From the NCBI RefSeq assembly GCF_950295315.1, contig NC_080176.1, forward strand, positions 36,786,189 through 36,850,188: DNA of 64,000 nucleotides, read 5' to 3'. Under the pieces are notes generated by a model. That model made no database searches and was not told the DNA's origin. It saw nothing but the letters and a program-made list of their open reading frames with translations. Numbering within the stretch: position 1 is the first letter of the stretch; every line of letters begins with the position of its first letter. Source of the stretch: Erinaceus europaeus (lineage: Eukaryota > Chordata > Mammalia > Eulipotyphla > Erinaceidae). This document shows, one piece after another, positions 54,328 through 63,145 of the stretch. The position numbers and the translations under genes were made by a program.

Positions 54328-54462
54328 CTGGGGAGGTGGCACCATGCTTGAGAGCACTGGGCCAGAGTCTGGTTCCTCACGTTGCACGTGCAAGAGTGAT
54401 GATATGGTTCTCTTGTTCTCTGCCTCTCCCACCCCACCTCTTTAACAGATAAATCTTTTAAA
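54328..54462 (+). repeat. SINE type D
   Basis: GTGTGGCTGGGGAGGTGGCA, AGTCTGGTTCCTCACGTTGC, CTCTTGTTCTCTGCCTCTCC and AGATAAATCTTTTAAAA end. Confidence 0.6.
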
Positions 54463-54707
54463 AGCAAATTGTGCTTCTGAATTCACATATTTTTTGTAAA
54501 AATGTCACTGAAATGACTGCTTCTGAAAAAAAGAAGACAGAGACTTGTGTGATTTCACTAACAGCTGATATATTTCAGGTACTGAAAACTGAACAAGAGA
54601 AAGCTCACCAAACTTGCAGAGTCTCTGGCAGAAAGGACAAAGCTGATGAGACAGTGAGTTTCATCCCTTTCCTTGAACCAAATGAAGTCACCAAACTTTA
54701 AGCTTAC

Positions 54708-54753
54708 CTTAATGCGTTGGGTCTCTGGGACTTTTGAAGGATCTTATAAGCTC
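54708..54753 (-). CDS. TMEM241: TMEM241 exon (46 nt): AYKILQKSQRPNAL
   Basis: Minus strand: TTGCTTCCTTTTCAG precedes and GTAAGCTT follows. GA completes GGA glycine begun in the preceding exon, then AYKILQKSQRPNAL and AG for the next serine. VGAYKILQKSQ is the strongest single match to TMEM241 that I recall (human has KPSAL where this has RPNAL). Confidence 0.97.
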
Positions 54754-54754
54754 C

Positions 54755-55200
54755 TGAAAAGGAAGCAACATATGTCACCAACCCACCAACCAGGGCACTG
54801 TGCATAAAGGTCGACCCTCACTTCCAGGGAAGCACAAGGCCACCAATGAGAAGGGGGTCCCAGTAGGATGGCTGTCACTACTTTCCCTATGGGTTAACCC
54901 CAATGGATGGGGGCAACCAAAACTGCTGTGGAAGATTTCAAGAATGTGGGCCTGATAATCCCCAGCTCCTAATCAGCAGAAGGGCACAATTAACAGGGAG
55001 TTTTTGTTTGCCTTTGCATGGTACACATGTGAAAGAGAACCACTAGATCTCTGAACTATACGTAACAAAGTCAGGGCACTGTTTTTTCTCCCCAGAGAAA
55101 ACAGACAAGAAACACTGAACATATATGATTTGAAATAAAGTTTGATAGCTCTTTTAGCTCATTCATTTACTTTCGGGGGGAAGGGGAAATTCAGTTCTGC
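54755..55200. other. Intronic sequence, no gene seen
   Basis: Short intron (887 nt total between exons); nothing besides the SINE that follows. Confidence 0.4.
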
Positions 55201-55204
55201 TGAA

Positions 55205-55355
55205 TGAGAGGGTATTTATTTATTTATGAGAAACATAGAAGGAGAGAGAGAAAGAACCAGACATCACTTGGTTCATGTGCTGCTGGGGACCAAACTCGGG
55301 ACCTCATGCTTGAGAGTCCAGTGCTTTATCTACTGCATCACCTCCCAGATGACCC
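55205..55355 (-). repeat. SINE type D
   Basis: Reverse complement: CATCTGGGAGGTGATGCAGT, GATAAAGCACTGGACTCTC, AAGCATGAGGTCCCGAGTTT, CTCATAAATAAATAAATAC. Confidence 0.9.
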
Positions 55356-55640
55356 GAATGACAGCTTTTTATACAAACTTCTGGATCTCTTCCCATCAAT
55401 TTTAGAGAGCACCCAACAGTCCATAAGTGGACATGTATACATAGAGCCCAAGATGTGGTGAGAGAGAGCAAGAATGAGAGTAAGAGTGAGACTGACTATA
55501 CTAGAAAAGGAACATTTAAAGAGAACTCCAAAATAGGGAAATCAAACCAGAAGACACCCCTTCAATTTTACTTGTGACACAGTATATTCAATCACTCAAC
55601 TACCTAGGGTCACTTAAAAGTGCATTATTTTGAAACTTAC

Positions 55641-55689
55641 CTACACAGAAGAAGTGAACCACAGCCCAGAAATATCCATCTGGATCAAA
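55641..55689 (-). CDS. TMEM241: TMEM241 exon (49 nt): FDPDGYFWAVVHFFCV
   Basis: Minus strand: TTTTTTAAAATCCTGTATTACAG ends at the acceptor and GTAAGTTTC follows. It starts in phase 0 with FDPDGYFWAVVHFFCV and leaves G of a glycine codon. NPDGYFWAIIHLLCVG is the human counterpart as I recall. This is a loop followed by a transmembrane helix. Confidence 0.97.
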
Positions 55690-55724
55690 CTGTAATACAG
55701 GATTTTAAAAAATGGTTATTAATA

Positions 55725-55870
55725 GAGTGGGTGAAATAGCTCAGCGAAGGACGTGCTTCTCTGCCATGTGCACAACACAGGTTCAAGACCAGCCCTGAGC
55801 ATGTGGACAGGAGCCATGGAGCTGTGGTCTCTCACTCTTGTACCCTGCCTCTATCTCTGTCTCAAGAACC
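55725..55870 (+). repeat. SINE type E
   Basis: GAGTGGGTGAAATAGCTCAG, CATGTGCACAACACAGGTTC, CTCACTCTTGTACCCTGCC. Confidence 0.65.
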
Positions 55871-55873
55871 ACT

Positions 55874-56400
55874 ATAAATATAGTGGTCCCTTCTAATCTT
55901 CAGTTTCACTTTCCATGCTTTCAATTACCCGAAGTACAACACAGTCTGACATTAGGTACAGTAAGATATTTTCAGAGAAGGCTGGGTGGTGGCACACACA
56001 GTAAAGTGTGCATGTTACAGTGCTCAGGGAGCCAGGTTCAAGCCCTCAGCCCCCATCTGCAGGAGGAAAGCTTCACAAGTGGTGAAGCAGGGCTGCAGAT
56101 GTCTTTTTCTCTCCTTTTCTATTCCCTCCCTCCCTTTTGATTTCTGTCTCTATTCAATAAATAATTTAAAAAGATATAGTTAACATAACTTTTAAGGATG
56201 TTTAGAACTGTTTTGTTAGTGGTTCCCATTGTTAAATCTTTTATTGTGCCTAATTTAGAAGATGACTTCAGTATATCCAGGTGGGAGCAAACAAAGTTTC
56301 CATAGGGTTCAGTCTAACTCATGATTTCAGGTATTCACTGTGGGTCTTGGCACATACTCCCTGCAGATAAAGGGTGACTACTCTATAAGTAAGACCAAAG
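55874..56400. mobile_element. Tigger-like DNA transposon remnant split by a SINE
   Basis: Left end AGTGGTCCCTTCTAATCTTC then AGTTTCACTTTCCATGC; right end TTCAGGTATTCACTGTGGGT to GATAAAGGGTGACTACT, whose reverse complement AGTAGTCACCCTTTATCTGC matches the left end loosely. TA-type flanks. This is the layout of pogo/Tigger non-autonomous elements. A type B SINE occupies 55978-56170. Confidence 0.7.
55978..56172 (+). repeat. SINE type B
   Basis: GGCTGGGTGGTGGCACACAC head, GGTTCAAGCCCTCAGCCCCC B box, CACAAGTGGTGAAGCAGGGC, AATAAATAATTTAAAAAG tail. Confidence 0.9.
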
Positions 56401-56649
56401 ATGGTGGCTGGAAGCTCTAAACATCAAGTGCAGTGGTCAAAAGCTTGTGGAAAAACACAGGACTCCAGGGGCCTCGGCTCAGGCCTTCTTTGTCTCTTTC
56501 TCAGAGGTTGTAGCATCTTCTTAACAGAGATCTCTGTCTCCAGAACCCCCTCTCTATTCTCCACACTGCCCCCTGCCCTGTGTCTCTAAAAAAACTAATC
56601 TCATGATAAAAACAAAATACAAATAAATAAATAATCCGATGGAGTCAGC

Positions 56650-56925
56650 TATTGCTTCAAATTGTTCAATAGTTCCCCAATGACTTCAGGACAAAATCCA
56701 AAGCCCAAGAATTCTACAATATGCTTCTGTGCTGCCATTCGGCTCCATCCACCACCCCCACTCCTACAGAGAAAGACTGAATCTGCCTCCAGTAACTTTG
56801 TCAAGGGCCACCACTTCCTCTTCGCTTTCTTATTTTTCTCCAGAGGAGTGTATATCATCTACCATACTCAAGGTGACCTATTCTGTCTGTCTCTCCAGAT
56901 ACACAGGACTATAAATTCCAGGAAG
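56650..56925 (+). repeat. L2 LINE 3'-end fragment
   Basis: AATGACTTCAGGACAAAATC, GCCATTCGGCTCCATCC and ACTATAAATTCCAGGAAGG follow the order of the conserved L2 3' end. Confidence 0.65.
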
Positions 56926-56927
56926 GG

Positions 56928-57040
56928 GGCGGGGTAGATAGCATAATGGTTATGCAAAGAGACTCTCATGCCTGAGGCTTCAAAGTCCCAAATTCAATCC
57001 CCTGCACCACCTCAAGTCAGAGTTGAGCGCAAGAGTAGCA
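56928..57040 (+). repeat. SINE type C
   Basis: GGTAGATAGCATAATGGTTA head, CAAATTCAATCCCCTGCACC B-box region. Confidence 0.9.
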
Positions 57041-57174
57041 CAGGGACACACACATAATAGGTGTTCCAGAAAGTAGACTCACAGAATGAGCAGAACGCTT
57101 TAGGGCTTGGCCCATATCTGCTCTGCTCTCCTGGCTGATTCCTAACCCATCACAGTGTAGGTCTAGTAAGCAGA

Positions 57175-57262
57175 ATCTGGCTCTAGCATAAAAAAGGTCT
57201 GTGCTAAATTCTAGTTAGCTGGTGATCTTTCAGGAACCCTTATTCTTCAGCTGGGAAATGGA
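57175..57262 (+). repeat. MIR fragment
   Basis: CTGGTGATCTTTCAGGAACC and GGGAAATGGAGATAATAAAAG, the MIR core. Confidence 0.6.
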
Positions 57263-57282
57263 GATAATAAAAGTGGCCAGTA

Positions 57283-57800
57283 GGGAGTCGGGCAGTAGTG
57301 CAGCAGGTTAAGCGCACGTGGCACAAAGCGCAAGGACCTGTGTAAGGATCCTGGTTCAAGCCCCCGGCTCCCCACCTGCAGGGGTGTCGCTTCACAAGCA
57401 GTGAGGCAGGTCTGCAGGTGTCTATCTTTTTCTCCCCCTTCTCTGTCTTCTCCTCTTCTTGATTTCTCTCTGTCCTATCCAACAACAACAACAAAATCAA
57501 TAATAACAAGGGCAACAAAAATATTTGAAAAAAAAGAAAGAGAAAACAAACAAACAAACAAAAAAGTGGCTAGCTTTAGGAGTCGGGCAGTAGCACAGTG
57601 GGTTAAGCACACGTGGTGGTGCAAAGCACTAGGACCAGTTAGGATCCTGGTTCGAGCCCCCAGCTCTCCACCTGCAGGGGAGTCACTTCATAGGCAATGA
57701 AGCAGGTCTGCAGGCGTCTCTCTGTCTCTCTTCCTCTCTACCTCTCCCTTCTATCTCAATTTCTGTCTCTATCCAATAACAAAAAAAAATTTTTTTTAAG
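57283..57800 (+). repeat. Two SINE type A copies in tandem
   Basis: First 57283-57535 (GGGAGTCGGGCAGTAGTGC to GGCAACAAAAATATTTG), an AAAC-rich stretch (57536-57568), then the second 57580-57795 (GGAGTCGGGCAGTAGCACAG) with a type B-like short tail (TATCCAATAACAAAAAAAAA). Confidence 0.92.
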
Positions 57801-57994
57801 TGGCTAGCCTTGTGTAATCACTGTGGGATTTTGAAATGTCATCAAGAATATATAGCTTTGGACACAGCAGGTCCTCTTCTTCCCAAGACCCCAAGGCTCC
57901 CCAGGTACCACCAACATCCCATACCTCCTTAAGACAGAGTACTGGCTTCCTGGGTTATGATTAGTTGTTTGCTATCTATTCTTGCTCTCCCTTA

Positions 57995-58090
57995 CCTAAC
58001 TAGACTTTGGCCTACTACAGGACAATTATTCTTTATGATCCCAGAGTCTGCTTCAATGCTGGACACTTGATGGGAACTTAATACTGAGAA
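57995..58090 (+). repeat. Possible L2/MIR3 fragment
   Basis: ACTAGACTTTGGCCTACTAC, CCAGAGTCTGCTTCAATGC and GGACACTTGATGGGAACTTA resemble the terminal part of L2-type elements. Confidence 0.45.
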
Positions 58091-58470
58091 AGAAAAAGTA
58101 AAAAGAGACCCAGTAGTGAGATGACTACAGGGTCTTGGTGCCTAGTCTAGAAAAACTCAGAATAACAAGGTAAAAAATCACCCTGCAGATGAGGCTGCTG
58201 CGATGAAGGAAAAGACTCAGCGTTGCCTCAAATGCTAGAGGCCGTGGGCCACTCAGCCCTTGGTCTGCAGGTGGCACTTACAGAAGGCAGACTGCACAGA
58301 TTACAGGCGCCCGAAGTCCAAAGGCACCCAGTCTGAGCGCTTTGAAATGCCTTTTCATAGACCAGGGCTATCTTAATTCCCATAGGAAGAACCAAGAAAT
58401 TCTGCTCATACACACAAGCTGCAGAGAGCAAAAGGTACTTGGAAGGCAAAGTGAGCTGACCTGTACTTAC

Positions 58471-58522
58471 CTGGAAATCATTGAAGGGAAGACACCCTGC
58501 AGCAGCCAAGAGGAAGAGGGCA
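58471..58522 (-). CDS. TMEM241: TMEM241 exon (52 nt): ALFLLAAAGCLPFNDFQ
   Basis: Minus strand: CATCTTCTTTTCCACAG precedes and GTAAGTACAG follows. T completes the AGT serine begun in the preceding exon; seventeen codons read ALFLLAAAGCLPFNDFQ and end in phase 0. Human TMEM241 has LLLLAAAGCLPFND at this point, as I recall it. It is a transmembrane helix and following loop. Confidence 0.97.
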
Positions 58523-59339
58523 CTGTGGAAAAGAAGATGAAACACACAGCTTCACTTTTCAACATCAAAGGCTACCTGCAGAGGATGTGAGATTTGAAAT
58601 ACATTGATCACAATTTGGATGAAGCAAAGATTCTGTGGATTCAACACCAACTCCCCTGGGGTCGTGTGAGAACTCTGCTTCCTGTGTAGTTTCCAGCTGG
58701 TAGTGCTTTACTGCTAGCTAGACAGTTCCTTCTCTATAGCTCTGCTAGCCGTTTTCACAGAGATGGTTCTGGACAGGACATTCGCATGGCCACAGCTGGC
58801 TCATGTGAGAAAAACAGTGTGCCTCTGAAGCATGTAACACAGTGAGATATTTTTAAAGTTATGGATCCCCTAAAATATACTAGTGGAAAATTGAGTAATC
58901 AGACCCGGTTATGCCACTCACAATTACGCGACTTACACAAGAAGAAAACATCCTGACAAGACAAAACTAAAACTAGATTAATGATTATCAGAGGGCTGAA
59001 GTGAGAGGTTAAACTCCCTGCTAGAAATTATGTCAAGAAGGTGTAGGGTACAGCATGGGGGCTATATGCAATCGTATGATACTATATATCTGAAGTTTTC
59101 CATTTCATTCCTTATTGGTTTAGTACAAGTCTTAGTGAAGCTCTGGGGTTCCATGGCTGAAATATAACAGGAGTCATGTGCCCTTAGGAATTAAACAGCA
59201 GAACAAAAGGAGTGAGATACAGTAAATGTTAAGATAAGAAAAAATGGCAATAGTGGAGTGTTTATAAAGGCTACCTCTGTTAACTCTCTGTATTTTTAGT
59301 GGTTTGTGGGGTTTTGTTTGTTTGTTCTTTTAAACTTAC
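58523..59339. other. Intron, no repeats recognised
   Basis: 817 bases between two TMEM241 exons, the only intron here without a recognisable SINE or LINE. Confidence 0.5.
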
Positions 59340-59365
59340 CTACAGATCTTCACAGGGGCAGTTTT
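59340..59365 (-). CDS. TMEM241: TMEM241 microexon (26 nt): KTAPVKIC
   Basis: Minus strand: TTTTTGTTTTTATACAG precedes and GTAAGTTTA follows. Eight codons read KTAPVKIC and AG starts the serine completed in the next exon. The human sequence around it, as I recall, is EKTSPAKICS. It is the first TMEM241 exon visible; earlier exons (about 120 residues) must lie to the right of the window or were not recognised. A SINE in sense orientation starts 33 bases upstream of the exon. Confidence 0.92.
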
Positions 59366-59397
59366 CTGTATAAAAACAAAAAGACATAATTGACTTT

Positions 59398-59745
59398 TTT
59401 TTCTTTTCTTTTTGCCTCCAGGGTTATCGCTGGGGCTTGGTGCCTGCCTGCACCATGAATCCACTGCTCCTGGAGGCCATTTTTCCCATTTTTGTTGCCC
59501 TTGTTGTTACTGTTGCCATTGATGTTGTTGTTGGATTGGACAGAGAGAAATTGAGAGAGAAGGGAAGACAGAGAGGGGGAGAGAAAGACAGACACCTGCA
59601 GACCTGCTTCACCACTTGTGAGGTGACTCCTCTACAGGTGGGGAGCTGGGGGCTCGAACCAGGATCCTTACGCTGGTCCTTGCGCTTTGCACCATGTGTG
59701 CTTAACCCGCTGTGCTACCTCCCAACCCCCACAATTGACATTTTA
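59398..59745 (-). repeat. SINE type A, long form
   Basis: TTTTGCCTCCAGGGTTATCG (reverse of the 3' extension) to ACCCGCTGTGCTACCTCCC (reverse of the head). Full length, adjacent to the TMEM241 microexon's acceptor side. Confidence 0.95.
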
Positions 59746-59751
59746 AGATTT

Positions 59752-59905
59752 TTTTCGGGCCAGCAAGATGGTTCACCTGGATAATGCACCTGTTTGGTCA
59801 CACACAGGGCCTAGGCTGGAGCTAGGTCCTCACACTGGAGGAAGCTGTGGCATTGTGGCATCTTCCCATCTCTCCCCATCTGTCTCACTTGTCCTGTTCT
59901 TTGTT
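59752..59905 (+). repeat. SINE type E
   Basis: GGGCCAGCAAGATGGTTCAC head, CACACACAGGGCCTAGGCTG, CCATCTCTCCCCATC. Confidence 0.65.
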
Positions 59906-59944
59906 CTATGTGCACTTAACCCAGTGAGCTAATGTCTAGTCCCT

Positions 59945-60344
59945 GGTCTCACTTTTCCTACCTGAGAAAGTCTGCTTGGAATTGTGAAGGCTCAGAGACA
60001 ACAGCAACAACAAAACTTTCTCCCCCTCCCCCTAGAAGATATTTAGATTAAGAGGTAAATAAATTATGAGTGAGTCAACTGGAACTTAAACACCTATTGT
60101 GCTTGTCAGGAGTTCTTCTGTTGGGACTAGATGAAGGATGACTGAGCAGTTCAGCACTGAGTGACTTGGGCAAAGCCCTCTGGATGTGCAGTTTCATCAC
60201 TTGCACCACTAGAATTATATTTACTCAAGAAAAAAGAAAATGACATCAGGGTCAAACTTTCAAAAGTTACACACCAAGAAAAGGAGAGAAAAAATCAATG
60301 TAAGCTATGTAAGAAAAAGTATATATAAGCTCTTATTCAAATTA
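59945..60344. other. Intronic sequence, no gene seen
   Basis: No supported feature. Confidence 0.35.
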
Positions 60345-60556
60345 TTTTTAATATATTTATTTTACTATTGGATAGAGACAGAGAGAACTTGAGAGGGGAG
60401 GGACAGGGAGAGAGGGAAAGAGACAGAGAGACACCTGCAGCCCTGCTTCACCACTCGTGAAACATTCCCCCTACAGGTGGGGACTGGGGGCTCAAACCCG
60501 GGTCCTTGAATATTGTAACATGTGCCCTCAACCAGGTGCACCACCACCCGACCCCT
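60345..60556 (-). repeat. SINE type B
   Basis: Reverse complement: GGGGTCGGGTGGTGGTGCAC, CCCGGGTTTGAGCCCCCAGT, CGAGTGGTGAAGCAGGGC, TCTATCCAATAGTAAAATAA. Confidence 0.92.
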
Positions 60557-60721
60557 TACTCAAATTCTATCCCAGTTTGTCTCTTCCAACTTTCCTATTA
60601 ATCTAGTTGACTCTGAATAGTGCTATAAATGCTTGAATATGAGGTGAAAGTTAAAAAATCAGACTGCTGTTTCTTGGACAGGACTATCCAAAAGGAAGCA
60701 GACTATTTTAAAAAGCATCCG

Positions 60722-60946
60722 AAGGGGAATCAGGCCGTAGCACAGAGGGTTAAGCACAGTTGGCGCAAAGCGCAAGGACTGGCATAATGCCTCCAGGACC
60801 CCACCAGCAGGAGAGTCACTTCATAGGCAGTGAAGCAGGTCTGCAGGTGTCTTTCTCTCCCCCTCTCTGTCTTCCCCTCCTCTCTCTATTTCTCTCTGTC
60901 CTATCCAACAACAACAATAAAACAACAATGGCAACAAAAGGGAATA
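60722..60946 (+). repeat. SINE type A
   Basis: GGGGAATCAGGCCGTAGCAC head; the segment between GGACTGGCATAA and the CCCACC box is shortened. GGCAACAAAAGGGAATAAT end. Confidence 0.9.
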
Positions 60947-61075
60947 ATTTTTTTTTTTTTTAACCAGAGCACTGTTCAGCTGTGGCTTATGGTGGTGTGA
61001 GGGATTGAACCTGGGACTTCGGAGCCTCAGGGATGAAAGTCTGTTAGCATAACCATTATGCTATCTACCCTCCGC
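60947..61075 (-). repeat. SINE type C
   Basis: T run, ACCAGAGCACTGTTCAGC, GGATTGAACCTGGGACTTCG, then CATAACCATTATGCTATCTA (reverse of the head). Confidence 0.92.
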
Positions 61076-61219
61076 CCAATACATGTTTTTCTTTTTTTAA
61101 AAAAAGTATCTGAAGAATGTTTTCCTTACAAACAAAGATGAGAAGGACCAGAAAATATCAAAGAACTTATTAGACTAGAAAGAACTAGAAGCCTTATACT
61201 TCCTTAGAAAATAGAGCTA

Positions 61220-61458
61220 TGGGAGTCGGGCTGTAGCGCTGCGGGTTAAGCGCAGGTGGCGCAAAGCACAAGGACCAGCATAAGGATCCCGGTTCGAACC
61301 CCGGCTCCCCACCTGCAGGGGAGTCGCTTCTCTCCTCCTCTCTGTCTTCCCCTCCTCTCTCCATTTCTCTCTGTCCTATCCAACAACGACAACAACAATA
61401 ATAACTACAACAATAAAACAACAAGGGCAAAAAAAGGGAATAAATAAATAAAATAGTT
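61220..61458 (+). repeat. SINE type A
   Basis: GGGAGTCGGGCTGTAGCGC head; the CACAGGCGGTGAAGCAG segment is deleted. Ends GGGAATAAATAAATAAAATAG, where the young L1 begins. Confidence 0.93.
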
Positions 61459-62114
61459 TCGACTTCCGGAGGCGGAGCTACGAGCAGCAGATCGCTTTCT
61501 CTCCTCTCCTCTCCTCTCCTCTCCTCTCCCAGATCAACTAGGAATACCAAAGGAGACCACCCGGACCGAAACAAGACAGGACTAGAATGACCACAGAAAC
61601 CCAGTAAATCACCCGTGAGTACAAACACGCGTGGCTGGTGACAGAGAGGAGAGAGGGGCCTAAGGAGAGATTAAGTGACTGCTAACAGTTCGACAGTTTG
61701 TCAGTGGAGACACTACCTCCAGTCTGCTCCACCAACAAGGGGACAGCTGAAGGGAGGAAAGGACTCCCCAGAGACTCACCAAGTACAACTCTGAGTCTCC
61801 ATTGCTACTACCCTCAGAATCTGGAGCAGCAAAAGGGAGGGACACCAGGGTACAGAGATCTAACCGGGAAACTCAGGAGAAGACCTATACCTCGGTGGCA
61901 TAGCTGAAGGGCTGTGAAAGTCTCTTTGCATAACCACTGGATTATCTCTGCCACACCCTGCTTTATCTCTTGGTCAGGAGTCATTGATTAAGCCAAGAAG
62001 CCTATTGATAGTTTAAAAGCCCTCAGGCTACCATAGCCTACAGGGGAAAAAAAAAAGGCTTTTACACCACTGAACTCCAACTCAGGGATTGAAAAAAATG
62101 TTAACTTATATAAA
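61459..62114 (+). promoter_or_regulatory. L1 5' UTR (copy 3)
   Basis: 656 bases, GC-rich start, an array of CTCCT pentamers at about 61498-61530, TATCTCTGCCACACCC at about 61945. By analogy with other L1s it contains the internal Pol II promoter; no specific factor site is claimed. Confidence 0.75.
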
Positions 62115-63089
62115 ATGGTTAAAACAACAAGAAAAAATAATGGAGACTCGAACCAGGACAAGAGTCCAGCTAAAAGTCCTCCAGAGGGCGAAGCACAAAA
62201 CAACAAGTTCAACATCCAAACATTAGCTAAGGAAATAATAACAGGAGTGAGTAAAGAATTTGAAAAAATTGTAATCAGAACTGCAGGAACAACAAATGAG
62301 AATATGGAAGAAAATTCTAATAATCGCATGGTTATTAGAGAGCTGAAAGCTGAAATTGCTGAGCTAAGAAGGCAACTAGCTGAACAAGCTAAAACAGTAT
62401 CAGAGCAGGGCAACAAAATAGATGAACTCCAGAAAGCAGTAGAGGGCAGAGAGAATAGAATCAATGAGGCTGAAGACAGAATTAGCAAGATTGAGGATGA
62501 ATTAGAGACAACTAAAAAAGAAGTAAGAGATCTCAAAAAGAGATTAAGAGATGCTGAAAACAACAACAGAGTCCTATGGAATGACTTCAAAAGAAACAAT
62601 ATACGCATTATTGGCTTACCAGAGGAAGAAAGAGAAGGGGAGGAAGAAAGCGTTCTCCAGGCCATAATAGCTGAAAATTTCTCTAGTCTAGACAACACCA
62701 AAGACATAAAGATTCAAGAAGCCCAGAGGGTCCCAAACAGAATTAACCCAGACCTAAAGACACCAAGACATGTCATACTTAGATTGGAAAGGAATAAGGA
62801 TAAAGAAAGGATCCTCAAGGCTGCAAGAGAAAAACAAAGAGTCACCTACAAAGGAAAACCCATAAGATTAGCAGCGGACTTCTCCATACAAACACTACAG
62901 GCCAGAAGAGAATGGCAAGATATCTATCGAGTGCTCAATGAGAAAGGCTTTCAGCCAAGAATACTATATCCTGCTAGATTGTCATTCAGACTAGATGGAA
63001 GCATCAAAACCTTCTCAGACAAGCAACAGTTGAAGGAAGCAACCATCACCAAGCCTGCCTTGAAAGAAGTTCTGAAAGGTTTCCTATAA
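62115..63089 (+). CDS. L1 ORF1 protein (ORF1p), intact, 324 aa
   Basis: ORF1p is the RNA-binding, trimeric chaperone that coats L1 RNA in the cytoplasm. Visible parts: a charged N-terminus (MVKTTRKNNGDSNQDKSPAK), a heptad coiled coil at about residues 70-150 (ELKAEIAELRRQLAEQ, EDELETTKKEVRDLKKRL), an RRM starting near residue 160 (RNNIRIIGLPEEE), and a C-terminal domain at about 250-324 with TLQARREWQDIYRVL and RILYPARLSFRLDG. Length is normal for mammals (about 320-370). The start is the first ATG in frame (ATGGTTAAAACAACAAG). ORF2 begins 56 bases after its stop. A 239-codon antisense frame (62707-61988) is a shadow. Confidence 0.95.
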   Translation: MVKTTRKNNGDSNQDKSPAKSPPEGEAQNNKFNIQTLAKEIITGVSKEFEKIVIRTAGTTNENMEENSNNRMVIRELKAEIAELRRQLAEQAKTVSEQGNKIDELQKAVEGRENRINEAEDRISKIEDELETTKKEVRDLKKRLRDAENNNRVLWNDFKRNNIRIIGLPEEEREGEEESVLQAIIAENFSSLDNTKDIKIQEAQRVPNRINPDLKTPRHVILRLERNKDKERILKAAREKQRVTYKGKPIRLAADFSIQTLQARREWQDIYRVLNEKGFQPRILYPARLSFRLDGSIKTFSDKQQLKEATITKPALKEVLKGFL

Positions 63090-63145
63090 ACAACCAGACC
63101 ACCACAAATAGAACATATATCAAAACACTCTAAAACTCTACAAGA

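Noticed and set aside
61988..62707. 239-codon open frame on the minus strand
   Set aside because: It is exactly antisense to the intact L1 ORF1; the related frame in copy 2 (37891-37643) is also antisense. Low stop frequency follows from ORF1's codon use.
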